DNA of 64,000 nucleotides from Streptomyces sp. NBC_00557 (GTDB taxonomy: Bacteria; Actinomycetota; Actinomycetes; Streptomycetales; Streptomycetaceae): assembly GCF_036345995.1 (NCBI RefSeq), contig NZ_CP107796.1, positions 5,828,001-5,892,000 of the forward strand. The letters run 5' to 3'. The position numbers were made by a program, and so were the translations under genes. A model generated the notes under the pieces. The model saw nothing but the letters and a program-made list of their open reading frames with translations, had not been told where the DNA came from and did no database searches. This document shows, in pieces, positions 15,936 through 25,026 of the stretch; positions within the stretch are counted from its first letter, which is position 1; every line of letters begins with the position of its first letter.

Positions 15936-17540
15936 TCAGGCCCCCGCCGCGTCCGGCCAGCTCTGCGCGTTGGGCCAGCCCGTGGCCGGAGCAGGTGTCA
16001 GGTCCGTCGCGGGCGCCGTCATCCCCCGCACCTGGGCCGCCGTGAGACCGCCCCGGGCCGGGACGCCGGGCGGGGTGGGCGCCACCACGGCGGCGGGTGC
16101 GGGCACCGGTGCGGGCGTGGGCGCGGGCACAGGCGCAGGCGCGGGCACAGGCGGCTGCTGAGGCGCCGCAGGCACCGGCTGGGGCGCCGCAGGCGGCGGT
16201 ACCGCGGCCGGGAGCGGCATGCCGGTGCCGACGGCCGGAGCGGGGGCGGGGGCGGGGGCGTTCGGCACGGCCTGGGACGGCGCGGCCTGGGCCGGCATGG
16301 ACTGGGCCTGTGCGGCCAGGCCCCGTACTCCGGAGCCGTTGGTCTCGCTGACCAGGCGGTCCACCGCCGCCGTACCCGAGCTGTAGCTGGTCCCGGTGCC
16401 CAGCTCGGGTACGGCGGCTCCCCTCCTGGACCCGTAGAGCACCTGCTCCAGGCCGGACACCAGGCGACGCACGTCGACCTGGGGGCGCACCACGAGTCTC
16501 AGGAAGCGGCTGGAGGAACCGATCTTGTTGCCGCACTCGCGGACCAGGATCCGGTGCTCGGTGAGCATCCGGTCCCGGACCACCGTGCCCTCGGCGCCGA
16601 CGGGCAGGCGGACGAACAGGAAGTTCCCCTGCGAGGGGTACACCGTCAGGCCGGGCAGCGCCGACAGGTGGCTGGCCATCTCCAGGCGGTCGCGGCGGAC
16701 CTGCTGCAGGCTCTGGGCGTACTCGGCGCCGTGCTCCTTCAGCATGAACACCACGTGCTCGGCGAAGGAGTTGAGGTTCCACTTCGGGAGCATCGAGCGG
16801 ATCCTGCCCGCCAGCGCCGGGTTCGCGACCAGGTAGCCGAAGCGGATGCCGTGCAGGCCGAAGTTCTTGCCGAGGCTGCGCAGGACGATGACGTTCGGGC
16901 GGAGCACGGCCTCCTGGACGACGCTCGGCTCGGCCTCCGCGTCGGCGAACTCCAGGAAGGACTCGTCCACCACCACCAGGTCCAGGTCGGCCATGGCGTC
17001 CAGGAACTGGACCACCTGCTGCTTGCGCACATAGCCGCCGTCGGGGTTGTTGGGGTTGCAGATCACCGCCACCCGGGTCCCGCGCTTGTGGATGAACGCG
17101 GCGTACTGCGCCAGGTCCAGGGCGAAGCCGCTCGCCTCCTGCAGCGGGAACATGTCGACCCGCTTGCCGGTCTCCATCGGCTGGTCGGTCCAGCGGCCGA
17201 AGGTGGGGACCGGCACCGCCAGCGACTCGCGGACCAGGAGATGGTCGATCCAGGTGATGAGCTCCGTCGAGCCGTTGCCCATCGCCACGCAGCTCGGCGG
17301 CAGCCGGAGCAGGCTGCACAGTTCGCCGGTGATGGTCTCGGCGCTGCTCGGGTAGTACGTGATGATCTCGCGGAGCCGGGCCGCCAGCTCCTCGTACATG
17401 GCCGGGGTGGGGAAGTACGGGTTGCACGGGATGCAGAAGTCCACCGGGCCGGTCCCGTCGCCGCCCTCGCGCGTCAGCGACGCCATCGAGGGGCTGTGCG
17501 CGGCGGTGCCGCGGAACAACGAGGTGACGTTGCCGGCCAA
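15936..17540 (-). CDS. PLP-dependent class I/II aminotransferase with disordered Pro/Ala-rich tail
   Basis: Encodes 534 residues. Residues 30-375 are a fold-type I aminotransferase close to the histidinol-phosphate aminotransferase/CobD group: YPSSAETITGEL, AMGNGSTELI, CNPNNPDGG, VVVDESFLEFAD, and the PLP-binding lysine K225 in SLGKNFGLHGIRFGY. The last ~150 residues are low-complexity Ala-Pro-Val-Gln sequence ending in a short conserved-looking segment (GGLTAAQVRGM...TGWPNAQSWPDAAGA). The tail is unusual for this enzyme class and may tether or recruit a partner. No signal peptide. Substrate unknown. Confidence 0.85.
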   Translation of the reverse strand: MAGNVTSLFRGTAAHSPSMASLTREGGDGTGPVDFCIPCNPYFPTPAMYEELAARLREIITYYPSSAETITGELCSLLRLPPSCVAMGNGSTELITWIDHLLVRESLAVPVPTFGRWTDQPMETGKRVDMFPLQEASGFALDLAQYAAFIHKRGTRVAVICNPNNPDGGYVRKQQVVQFLDAMADLDLVVVDESFLEFADAEAEPSVVQEAVLRPNVIVLRSLGKNFGLHGIRFGYLVANPALAGRIRSMLPKWNLNSFAEHVVFMLKEHGAEYAQSLQQVRRDRLEMASHLSALPGLTVYPSQGNFLFVRLPVGAEGTVVRDRMLTEHRILVRECGNKIGSSSRFLRLVVRPQVDVRRLVSGLEQVLYGSRRGAAVPELGTGTSYSSGTAAVDRLVSETNGSGVRGLAAQAQSMPAQAAPSQAVPNAPAPAPAPAVGTGMPLPAAVPPPAAPQPVPAAPQQPPVPAPAPVPAPTPAPVPAPAAVVAPTPPGVPARGGLTAAQVRGMTAPATDLTPAPATGWPNAQSWPDAAGA

Positions 17541-17641
17541 AGGGACCTCCGTTCCAGGGGGCCCGTGCGGGGGAGCACGGGCCGCCCTTCAGTACGGAGA
17601 CGGATGTGTCACCGTTCAACTCGGGTGACGCGGACGACGTT

Positions 17642-18805
17642 TCAGACGCCGAACCGGTGGATGGTGGTCGTGCGGTAGGTCTGGCCGGGCCTGAGGACCG
17701 TCGACGGGAACGACGGCTCGTTCGGCGAGTCCGGGAAGTGCTGGGTCTCCAGGGCCAGGCCGTCGCCCTGCCGGTAGGTGTGGCCGGACTGGCCGACGAG
17801 GGTGCCGTCGAGGAAGTTGCCCGAGTAGAACTGCACGCCGGGCTGGTCGGTGTAGATCTTCAGGGTGCGGCCGGAGCCGGGGTCGCGCAGGGTCACCACG
17901 TGCTCGGGCCGCGCGGTGACGCCCTTGTCCAGCACGAAGTTGTGGTCGTAGCCCTTGGCGGTGACCAGCTGCGGGTGGCCCACGCGGATGTCCCGGCCGA
18001 TCGGCTTGGCGTGCGTGAAGTCGAAGGGGGTCCCCTTGACCCCGGCCAGCTCTCCGGTGGGGATCAGGCCCGGGTCGGTGGGGGTGTACCGGCTCGCGGC
18101 CAGCCAGAGCTCGTGGTCGTAGATGCCGCCGCTGCCCTCGCCCGCGAGGTTGTAGTAGGTGTGGTTGGTGAGGTTGACGATCGTCGGCTTGTCGGTGGTC
18201 GCCTCGTAGTCGATCCGCCAGTCGCCGTGCCGGTCCAGCGTGAAGGTGACCTTGGTCTTCAGCGTGCCGGGGTAGCCCATCTCGCCGTCGACGCTCGTGT
18301 AGTACAGGTGCAGGCCGACGTCGGAGCCGGAGACGAAGGGATCGATGTCCCAGACCTTGGTGTTGAAGCCCTTGGCGCCGCCGTGCAGGCTGTTGACCCC
18401 GTCGTTGACGGACAGTTGGTACTTCCTGCCGTCCAGGGTGAACTGGCCCTTGGCGATGCGGTTGCCGTAGCGGCCGATGGTGGCGCCGAAGTACGTCGTG
18501 CCCTTCACGTACGAGTCGAGGTCGTCGTAGCCGAGGGAGACGTTGGCGTACCGGCCGTGCCGGTCGGGGATCTCCAGGGACTGGACGATGCCGCCGTAGG
18601 AGAGGACCTTCAGCCGGGTGCCGCCGTTCTCCAGCGACCAGCGGTGGACCTTGGTGCCGTCGGCGAGCGTGCCGAACAGCTCCTTCACCGGCTTGCGGCC
18701 TGCCGGCGAACCGGCGGCGGCCTGGGCACTGCCCGAGCCGAGGGTGGTGGCGGCGATACCGGCGGCCGCGGCGCCTGCGATGACCGTGCGTCTGTTCAGT
18801 TCCAT
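17642..18805 (-). CDS. Exported aldose 1-epimerase (galactose mutarotase)
   Basis: Encodes 387 residues. NRRTVIAGAAAAGIAATTLG followed by AQAA is a Tat signal. It interconverts alpha and beta anomers of aldoses. Catalytic His lies in NLTNHTYYNLAG and the catalytic Glu in ALETQHFPDSPN; GNRIAKG and NSLHGGAKGF are standard substrate-pocket motifs. It lies downstream of the sugar ABC transporter genes on the same strand, separated by a long hairpin, so it may be read through at reduced level. Acting outside the membrane, it would supply the anomer the transporter prefers. Confidence 0.93.
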   Translation of the reverse strand: MELNRRTVIAGAAAAGIAATTLGSGSAQAAAGSPAGRKPVKELFGTLADGTKVHRWSLENGGTRLKVLSYGGIVQSLEIPDRHGRYANVSLGYDDLDSYVKGTTYFGATIGRYGNRIAKGQFTLDGRKYQLSVNDGVNSLHGGAKGFNTKVWDIDPFVSGSDVGLHLYYTSVDGEMGYPGTLKTKVTFTLDRHGDWRIDYEATTDKPTIVNLTNHTYYNLAGEGSGGIYDHELWLAASRYTPTDPGLIPTGELAGVKGTPFDFTHAKPIGRDIRVGHPQLVTAKGYDHNFVLDKGVTARPEHVVTLRDPGSGRTLKIYTDQPGVQFYSGNFLDGTLVGQSGHTYRQGDGLALETQHFPDSPNEPSFPSTVLRPGQTYRTTTIHRFGV

Positions 18806-18842
18806 GTACGGCTCCCCTTTTTTTGGGCGCTCGCTCGCCTCC

Positions 18843-18929
18843 GGGGCGCTGGATGCCGGTGTCGAGAGCCCGATCGTGCTCAGCGCTTCGCGCCTCCGCG
18901 CGTACGGTCTCTCGACACCGGCGCGCCCC
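18843..18929. terminator. Long hairpin between ABC permease and epimerase genes
   Basis: GCCGGTGTCGAGAG (18855-18868) pairs perfectly with CTCTCGACACCGGC (18909-18922). Beyond a 5-nt bulge, GGGGCGC (18843-18849) pairs with GCGCCCC (18923-18929), giving 21 bp in all. It could terminate or attenuate transcription from the transporter operon into the epimerase. Confidence 0.6.
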
Positions 18930-18942
18930 TTCGGCTCACTCG
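18920..18942. repeat. 23-bp dispersed repeat, copy 2 (copy 1 at 6676-6698)
   Basis: An identical 23-mer beginning GGCGCGCCCCTTCGGC occurs here in the right arm of the hairpin and at 6676-6698 inside the 3' end of the ImmA-like gene, where it is translated. It looks like part of a dispersed element rather than chance. Confidence 0.6.
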
Positions 18943-18947
18943 CTTGC

Positions 18948-20192
18948 TTACGAACCGGACTTGCGCTTGTTCCACACGTCGAACCCGACCGCCGCCAGCA
19001 GGGCCAGGCCCTTGATGACCTGCTGCCAGTCGGTGCCGACGCTGAGGAGGTTCATGCCGTTGTTCAGCACGCCGAGGACGAGACCGCCGATGATGGCGCC
19101 GAGGACGGTGCCGACACCGCCGCTCATGGAGGCGCCGCCGATGAACGAGGAGGCGATCGCCTCCAGTTCGAAGCCGTCGCCCGCCTTCGGCGAGGCCGCG
19201 TTCAGGCGGGCGGCGACCACCAGACCCGCCAGGGCCGCGAGCACGCCCATGTTCAGGAACACCTGGAAGGTGATGCGCTTGTCCTTGACGCCGGACAGCT
19301 TGGCCGCCGGCAGGTTGCCGCCGATGGCGTAGATGTGCCGGCCGAAGACCGAGTTGCGCATCACGTAGCCGTAGCCGCCCACCAGCACGCCGAGGATGAT
19401 CAGCACGATCGGCGCGCCGTCGTAGCTGGCCAGCAGCAGGGTCAGGACGAGGATCGCGGCGACCAGCGCGACCAGCTTGAGCAGGAAGAGGTTCCTCGGC
19501 ACCACGTCGAGGGAGAACTCCTGCTGGCGGCGCCGGTCGCGCACCTCCTGCCACACCACGGCGGCGATCAGGACGATGCCGAGGAGCAGGGTGAGGTTGT
19601 GGTAGTTGGTGTTCGGGCCGATCTCCGGCAGGAAGCCGTTGCCGAGCTTCTGCAGGCCGTTCGGGAACGGGCCGAGGGTCTGGCCCTTGAGGAAGATCTC
19701 GGTCAGGCCGCGGAAGAGCAGCATCCCGGCGAGGGTGACGATGAACGACGGTATGCCGAAGTAGGCGATCAGGAAGCCCTGTACGGCCCCCGCCGCCGCG
19801 CCCACCAGCAGGCACAGCACCAGGGCGACGGGCCAGGCCACATGGTGCTGCACCGTCAGCACGGCCGCGAACGCGCCCACGAACGCCGTGATCGAGCCGA
19901 CCGACAGGTCGATGTGCCCGGCGATGATCACCAGCATCATGCCGATCGCGAGGATCAGGATGTAGCTGTTCTGCAGCACCAGGTTGGAGACGTTGCGCGG
20001 CAGCAGCAGGTCGCCGCCGGTCCAGACCTGGAAGAGGACGACGATCAGGCCGAGCGCGATCAGCATGCCGTACTGGCGCATGTTGCGGCGCAGGCCGCCG
20101 AGTATCAGCTGCAGCAGCCCCTCGCCGGCGCCCGGGCCGGACCTGCCCGGCGGCGCGGCGGCCGGGCTCTTGTCGGTGACGTCCGTGCTCAT
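18948..20192 (-). CDS. Sugar ABC transporter permease (ribose/xylose, MmsB/XylH type)
   Basis: Encodes 414 residues with a Pro/Gly-rich cytosolic N-terminus and about ten hydrophobic segments. Family features include [34 protein letters not shown], here seen as the helix ending [10 protein letters not shown], and the late [13 protein letters not shown] loop ([18 protein letters not shown]). Its start overlaps the stop of the ATPase gene by four bases. It forms the membrane channel of the transporter with the double ATPase and the binding lipoprotein upstream. Pentose or hexose import is likely; the sugar is not set by sequence. Confidence 0.93.
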   Translation of the reverse strand: MSTDVTDKSPAAAPPGRSGPGAGEGLLQLILGGLRRNMRQYGMLIALGLIVVLFQVWTGGDLLLPRNVSNLVLQNSYILILAIGMMLVIIAGHIDLSVGSITAFVGAFAAVLTVQHHVAWPVALVLCLLVGAAAGAVQGFLIAYFGIPSFIVTLAGMLLFRGLTEIFLKGQTLGPFPNGLQKLGNGFLPEIGPNTNYHNLTLLLGIVLIAAVVWQEVRDRRRQQEFSLDVVPRNLFLLKLVALVAAILVLTLLLASYDGAPIVLIILGVLVGGYGYVMRNSVFGRHIYAIGGNLPAAKLSGVKDKRITFQVFLNMGVLAALAGLVVAARLNAASPKAGDGFELEAIASSFIGGASMSGGVGTVLGAIIGGLVLGVLNNGMNLLSVGTDWQQVIKGLALLAAVGFDVWNKRKSGS

Positions 20193-21739
20193 CGCGTTAC
20201 CTCTTTGTCCTTCGTCATCTGGCGCATCAGCACTTCCTGCGTGGCCTCGGCCCGCGGCACCTCACCGGTCAGCCGCCCGGCGGCCATCGTGTAGATGCGG
20301 TCGCACATGCCGAGCAGTTCGGGCAGTTCGGAGGAGATGAAGACGACCGCCTTGCCCTGGGCGGCGAGCTGGTCGATGACCGTGTAGATCTCGTACTTGG
20401 CGCCCACGTCGATGCCGCGGGTCGGCTCGTCCAGGATCAGCACGTCGGGACCGGCGAAGATCCACTTGCTGAGGACGACCTTCTGCTGGTTGCCGCCGGA
20501 CAGCTTGCCCACCGGCTCGAACACCGTCGGCGCCTTGATGTTCATCGACTTCCGGAAGCTTTCGGAGACCTGCCGCTCCGCCTGCTCGTCCACCACACCC
20601 CGCCGGGCCACCTTCTTCAGGGCGGTCAGCGAGATGTTCCGGTTGATGGTGTCGATCAGGTTCAGGCCGTAGTGCTTGCGGTCCTCGGTGACGTACGCGA
20701 TGCCGTGCTCCACCGCCTCCGCGACGGTCTTCGTACGGATCTCCCGGCCGTCCTTGAGGACCGTGCCGCCCGCGTAGCGGCCGTAGGTGCGGCCGAAGAC
20801 GCTCATCGCGAGTTCGGTGCGGCCGGCGCCCATCAGCCCCGCGATGCCGACGATCTCGCCGCGCCGGACGTGGAGGGAGACGTCGTCCACGACCCTGCGC
20901 TGCTGGTCGATCGGGTGCAGCACGGTCCAGTTGCGGATCTCCAGCGCGGGCGCCGCGCCCTCCTCCGTCCGGTGCGGGGTGCGCTCGGGGAAGCGGTGGT
21001 CCAGGTCGCGGCCCACCATGCCGCTGATGATCCGGTCCTCGGTGGTCTCCGGCGCCTTCACGTCGAGCGTCTCGATGGACCGCCCGTCGCGGATGATCGT
21101 CACCGAGTCGGCGACCCTGCGGATCTCGTTCAGCTTGTGGGAGATGATGATCGAGGTGATGCCCTGGTTCTTCAGCTCCAGGATCAGGTCGAGGAGTTTG
21201 CCGCTGTCCTCGTCGTTCAGGGCCGCCGTCGGCTCGTCGAGGATGAGCAGCCTCACCTCCTTCGACAGCGCCTTGGCGATCTCCACGAGCTGCTGCTTGC
21301 CCACGCCGATGTCGGCGACGCGGGTCTCCGGGTGCTCGTCGAGACCGACCCGGCGCAGCAGTTCGGTGGCGTGGCGCAGGGTCTCGCGCCAGTTGATGAG
21401 CCCGCGCGTGGCGTGCTCGTTGCCGAGGAAGATGTTCTCCGCGATGGAGAGGTACGGCACCAGCGCCAGCTCCTGGTGGATGATGACGATGCCGCGCTGC
21501 TCGCTCGCCCGGATGTCCTTGAAGCGGCAGACCTCTCCCTCGAAGAGGATCTCGCCCTCGTAGGTGCCGTGCGGATGGACGCCGGAGAGCACCTTCATCA
21601 GGGTCGACTTGCCGGCGCCGTTCTCCCCGCAGATGGCGTGGACCTCGCCCTGCCGGACGGTCAGGGTGACGTCCGACAGCGCCTTGACACCGGGAAAGGT
21701 CTTGACGATCGAGCGCATTTCCAGGACGGGTCCCGCCAT
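20189..21739 (-). CDS. Sugar ABC transporter ATP-binding protein, two ABC domains (MmsA/XylG type)
   Basis: Encodes 516 residues. Domain 1 has Walker [10 protein letters not shown] (about 37-45) and Walker [12 protein letters not shown]. Domain 2 has the degenerate Walker A typical of this family ([13 protein letters not shown]), signature [15 protein letters not shown] and Walker [13 protein letters not shown]. The protein energises the permease encoded next, with a four-base overlap. It follows the binding-protein gene after 39 bp, so the transporter genes are one operon. Confidence 0.95.
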   Translation of the reverse strand: MAGPVLEMRSIVKTFPGVKALSDVTLTVRQGEVHAICGENGAGKSTLMKVLSGVHPHGTYEGEILFEGEVCRFKDIRASEQRGIVIIHQELALVPYLSIAENIFLGNEHATRGLINWRETLRHATELLRRVGLDEHPETRVADIGVGKQQLVEIAKALSKEVRLLILDEPTAALNDEDSGKLLDLILELKNQGITSIIISHKLNEIRRVADSVTIIRDGRSIETLDVKAPETTEDRIISGMVGRDLDHRFPERTPHRTEEGAAPALEIRNWTVLHPIDQQRRVVDDVSLHVRRGEIVGIAGLMGAGRTELAMSVFGRTYGRYAGGTVLKDGREIRTKTVAEAVEHGIAYVTEDRKHYGLNLIDTINRNISLTALKKVARRGVVDEQAERQVSESFRKSMNIKAPTVFEPVGKLSGGNQQKVVLSKWIFAGPDVLILDEPTRGIDVGAKYEIYTVIDQLAAQGKAVVFISSELPELLGMCDRIYTMAAGRLTGEVPRAEATQEVLMRQMTKDKEVTR

Positions 21740-21778
21740 GGTCGTGCCTTCCAGTCAGTGGGAATCAGGGGGCGGGGC

Positions 21779-22888
21779 TTACTTGAGCTCGGACGCGGTG
21801 TAGTAGCCGCCGTCGACCAGCACCTGCTGGTAGTTGGACTTGTCGACGCTGACCGGCTGCAGCAGGTAGGCGGGCACGACCTTGCTGCCGTTGTCGTACG
21901 TCTTGGTGTCGTTGACCTGCGGCTTCTTGCCCTTCAGGGCGTCGTCGACCATGGTCGAGGCGACCTTGGCGAGCTGCCGGGTGTCCTTGTAGACGGTCTG
22001 CGTCTGCTGCCCGGCGATGATCGACTTCACCGAGGCCAGTTCGGCGTCCTGGCCGGTGATGACCGGCAGCGGCTTGCTGCCCGAGCCGTAGCCGTCGGAC
22101 TTCAGCGCGGACAGGATGCCGATGGAGATGCCGTCGTACGGCGAGAGCACCGCGTCGACCCGGCCGCTCTTGTAGGAGGAGGTGAGCAGGTCCTCCATGC
22201 GCTTCTGCGCGGTGGTGCCGTCCCAGCGCAGGGTGGTGACCTGGTTGAGCCTGGTCTGCCCGGACTTGACCACCAGCTGCTTCTTGTCGATGTACGGCTG
22301 GAGCACGCTCATCGCGCCGTTGAAGAAGTACTTGGTGTTGTTGTCGTCGTTGGATCCCGCGAACAGCTCGATGTTGAACGGGCCCTTCTTGCCGGCGTCC
22401 AGGCCGAGCTTGTGGACGATGTAGGTGCCCTGCAGGACGCCGACCTTCTCGTTGTCGAAGGAGGCGTAGTAGTCGACGTTCGGGGTGCCGAGGATCAGCC
22501 GGTCGTAGGCGATCACGGGGATGTGCGCCTGGTGCGCCTCCTGGAGCACGTTGTTCAGCGACTTGTTGTCGATCGCCGCGACGATCAGGCCCTTCACGCC
22601 CTGCGTGATGAGGTTCTCGATCTGCGAGACCTGGGTGCTCGGGTCGTCCTCGCCGTAGACCAGCTTGGTCTTGTAGCCCTTGGCCTTGAGGTTCTTGACG
22701 ACGTTGTTGCCGTCGGCGATCCAGCGCTCGGAGGACTTGGTCGGCATCGCGATGCCGATGGTGGCCCCCTTGACGTCACCCGTCTTCTCCTTGCTGCCGC
22801 CCGAGCCGCTCTGCCCGCAGGCGGTCAGGGTCAGGGCGAGCGAGGCGGCTCCGGCGATGGCGGTGAGTGCGGCTCTGCGGTTGCGCAT
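21779..22888 (-). CDS. Sugar-binding lipoprotein (ChvE/XylF type)
   Basis: Encodes 369 residues. The signal ends in LTLTAC with the lipidated Cys at 24. The type-I periplasmic-binding fold follows: [88 protein letters not shown]. These match ChvE/xylose-binding proteins that take arabinose, xylose, galactose or glucose. It captures the sugar at the outer face of the membrane for the ATPase/permease pair downstream. The U32-like gene lies 35 bp upstream on the same strand. Confidence 0.94.
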   Translation of the reverse strand: MRNRRAALTAIAGAASLALTLTACGQSGSGGSKEKTGDVKGATIGIAMPTKSSERWIADGNNVVKNLKAKGYKTKLVYGEDDPSTQVSQIENLITQGVKGLIVAAIDNKSLNNVLQEAHQAHIPVIAYDRLILGTPNVDYYASFDNEKVGVLQGTYIVHKLGLDAGKKGPFNIELFAGSNDDNNTKYFFNGAMSVLQPYIDKKQLVVKSGQTRLNQVTTLRWDGTTAQKRMEDLLTSSYKSGRVDAVLSPYDGISIGILSALKSDGYGSGSKPLPVITGQDAELASVKSIIAGQQTQTVYKDTRQLAKVASTMVDDALKGKKPQVNDTKTYDNGSKVVPAYLLQPVSVDKSNYQQVLVDGGYYTASELK

Positions 22889-22923
22889 GGTGTGTCCGTC
22901 CTTGGTCGTCTCGTCGTTGAGGG

Positions 22924-23895
22924 TCACGCGTTGCTGGGGAAGCGGTTGAGCGGGCCGGGGAGGCGGGAGCCGAGCGGTGCCATGTCGCCGTCCGCGCCGT
23001 GCCGGGCGAGCAGGTCCAGGGCGAGCCGGCCGCGCCGCACCCGCTCCCGGGCGGTGTCCAGGGTCACGTCGCGCAGGTGGGTGCCCCACGGGTAGATCCC
23101 GGGCGCCTTGGACAGGCCGAACTTCAGGTAGAGCGGTGCGCCGCGCCGGATCAGCTCGGCGACCTCGTACATCCGCACATAGCCGCCGAGGTCGTCGGGC
23201 GCCTCGATGTACATGTCCATCGGGGCGCGCGACACCCGCCGGATCTCGGTGAGGTGGTCCAGCGTCAGATCGCTGGGCACGTTGACGGAGTCGGCGCCGA
23301 GCCGCTCGAAGACGGCGTACGAGGCCGGGTTGACGGGGCCGATGAGCGCCGAGACCTTCAGCGTGGTGTCGGCCGGGATGATGCCGTTCTCGCGCGCCCG
23401 GTGCAGCGTCCACAGCACGCCCTCGTCGGCCACCAGCAGGCACTTGACGCCCAGTTCGGTGGCCCGCACGGCGTCCTCGACGCAGCCGGCGACGGCGTCG
23501 TGGCCCCGTGCGCGCAGTCCGGCCCCCCGCGAGTCGGAGCGCACCGAGCCGCCGATGTCCCAGGTGCCGCGCGGGCCGGTGAACAGGCACAGTTCGATGT
23601 CGCGTGCGGCGGTGGCCTCGACCATCTCGGTGATCTCGGCGTCGGTGAGCATCCACACGCCGCTGCCCTGGCTGATCCGGTGGATCGGCACGTCGAGGCG
23701 CGAGGACTCCTTCAGGACGACCGCCAGCGCCTCGGGACCCTCGCACGAGGGGATCTCGGTGCGCCAGCGGCCGCCGCCGGGAAAGCTGTGCGCGGAGGCG
23801 TCGGCGGGGTCGAGGGCGGGCGCGCCCAGGCCGAGAGAGGCGAGCACCTGCTCACCGGGTCGGCGGGCCGCCGGGGCGGAAGCGTCGGTCGTCAC
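22924..23895 (-). CDS. U32-peptidase-like TIM-barrel protein of the sugar locus
   Basis: Encodes 323 residues with no signal peptide. Segments such as [26 protein letters not shown], read here as two short blocks IHRISQGSG and WMLTDAEI, plus [40 protein letters not shown] and [16 protein letters not shown], give a repeating beta/alpha pattern with conserved acidic loops. Actinobacterial relatives are labelled U32 peptidase, but placement directly ahead of a sugar transporter and behind a dehydratase suggests a sugar-acid aldolase/lyase-like or scaffold role. Function is unproven. A GTTCG-NN-ATTTCG motif lies 17 bp upstream. Confidence 0.6.
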   Translation of the reverse strand: MTTDASAPAARRPGEQVLASLGLGAPALDPADASAHSFPGGGRWRTEIPSCEGPEALAVVLKESSRLDVPIHRISQGSGVWMLTDAEITEMVEATAARDIELCLFTGPRGTWDIGGSVRSDSRGAGLRARGHDAVAGCVEDAVRATELGVKCLLVADEGVLWTLHRARENGIIPADTTLKVSALIGPVNPASYAVFERLGADSVNVPSDLTLDHLTEIRRVSRAPMDMYIEAPDDLGGYVRMYEVAELIRRGAPLYLKFGLSKAPGIYPWGTHLRDVTLDTARERVRRGRLALDLLARHGADGDMAPLGSRLPGPLNRFPSNA

Positions 23896-23911
23896 AAGCT
23901 GTCCTTCGGGT

Positions 23912-23927
23912 GTTCGGTATTTCGGAC
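23912..23927. promoter_or_regulatory. Candidate operator upstream of the U32-like gene
   Basis: GTTCGGTATTTCGGAC is an imperfect palindrome. Its first 13 bases match GTTCGAGATTTCG ahead of the dehydratase gene (26205-26217) at 11 positions. Confidence 0.4.
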
Positions 23928-24021
23928 GAGGTTCGCGGCTCTGGGTGTGAAAAAGGCGCTGCCGCCTTGGTGGTACGCCGGTCAGGGCGCCGTCAGGTCA
24001 CGCCCTGGCCGGCGTACGCCT

Positions 24022-25026
24022 TCAGGGGCGGAGCAGCACCTTGCCCACCTTCGGATCGCCGGCCCCGGCCAACTCGATGGCCTGCGGGAACTCGGTCAGC
24101 GGCAGCTCGTGCGTGACCAGCGGCAGCGGGTCGAGCAGCCCGGCGCCGAAGACCCGCACGGTGTGCGCCCAGGCGCCCGGCGGCGCCCCGAAGACGGTGT
24201 GCACCTCCAGCTGCCGTACGACGAGGTCCGTCGGGTCGAGCCCGTCCGCGCCCGGCGCCGGGATCCCGGTCAGGACCAGGCGCCCGCCGCGCCGCAGCAG
24301 CGAGGCGGCGGTGCGCGCGGCCGACGCGGACCCGGCGGTCTCGATCACGACGTCGAAGTCGTCGGGGAGTTCGTCGTCCTTGAGCCGGAAGCCGCTCGCC
24401 CCGAACCGCCGGGACAGCGCCTCCCGGGCGTCTCCGGTGCCCACCACCAGCAGCTCCGCCGGCGAGACCGCCCGCAGGAACTGCACGGCGAGCATCCCGA
24501 GCGTCCCGGTGCCGACCACCGCGACCCGTTCGCCCGGCAGGGCGTTCGCCTTCAGGGCCGCCGCGGCGACGCAGGCGGCCGGCTCCAGCAGGGCGGCGGC
24601 GGTGAGGTCGGCGTCGTCCGGCAGGACGTGCAGCAGCCGGGCCGGCAGGGTGAGCGTGGCGGCCATGGCGCCGGGCTGGGTGAACCCGGTCTCCTCGTAC
24701 CCGGCCGTGCACAGCGTGGTCTCGCCCGCGTGGCAGCGGTCGCACACCTGGCAGTTGCGGAAGCCCTCGCCGACCACCTTGCGGCCGACGAGTCCCTCCG
24801 GCACCCCGGCGCCCACCCGCGACACCGTCCCCGACCACTCGTGACCGGGCGTCAGCGGGTAACGGACGTACCCCTCGGGCCGGTTGCCCTGGTACACCTC
24901 GCGGTCGCTGCCGCAGATGCCGACGGCGTGCACGGCCACCAGGGCCTCGCCCGGCCCGGGCTCGCGGGGCGTGTGCGGCTCGACCCGGTGCTCGCCGGGC
25001 GCCCGGACGACGACCTGGGAACTCAT
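24022..25026 (-). CDS. Zinc-dependent medium-chain alcohol/polyol dehydrogenase
   Basis: Encodes 334 residues from the ATG overlapping the dehydratase stop (ATGA). Catalytic-zinc motifs are GICGSD and PGHEWSG; the structural-zinc cysteines are in FRNCQVCDRCHAGETTLC. The NAD(P) motif is VVGTGTLGMLAVQF. It resembles threonine/sorbitol/galactitol-type dehydrogenases. Coupled to an enolase-superfamily dehydratase, it probably oxidises a sugar, polyol or 2-keto-3-deoxy sugar acid in the same pathway. Substrate unknown. The U32-like gene follows after 126 bp. Confidence 0.9.
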   Translation of the reverse strand: MSSQVVVRAPGEHRVEPHTPREPGPGEALVAVHAVGICGSDREVYQGNRPEGYVRYPLTPGHEWSGTVSRVGAGVPEGLVGRKVVGEGFRNCQVCDRCHAGETTLCTAGYEETGFTQPGAMAATLTLPARLLHVLPDDADLTAAALLEPAACVAAAALKANALPGERVAVVGTGTLGMLAVQFLRAVSPAELLVVGTGDAREALSRRFGASGFRLKDDELPDDFDVVIETAGSASAARTAASLLRRGGRLVLTGIPAPGADGLDPTDLVVRQLEVHTVFGAPPGAWAHTVRVFGAGLLDPLPLVTHELPLTEFPQAIELAGAGDPKVGKVLLRP

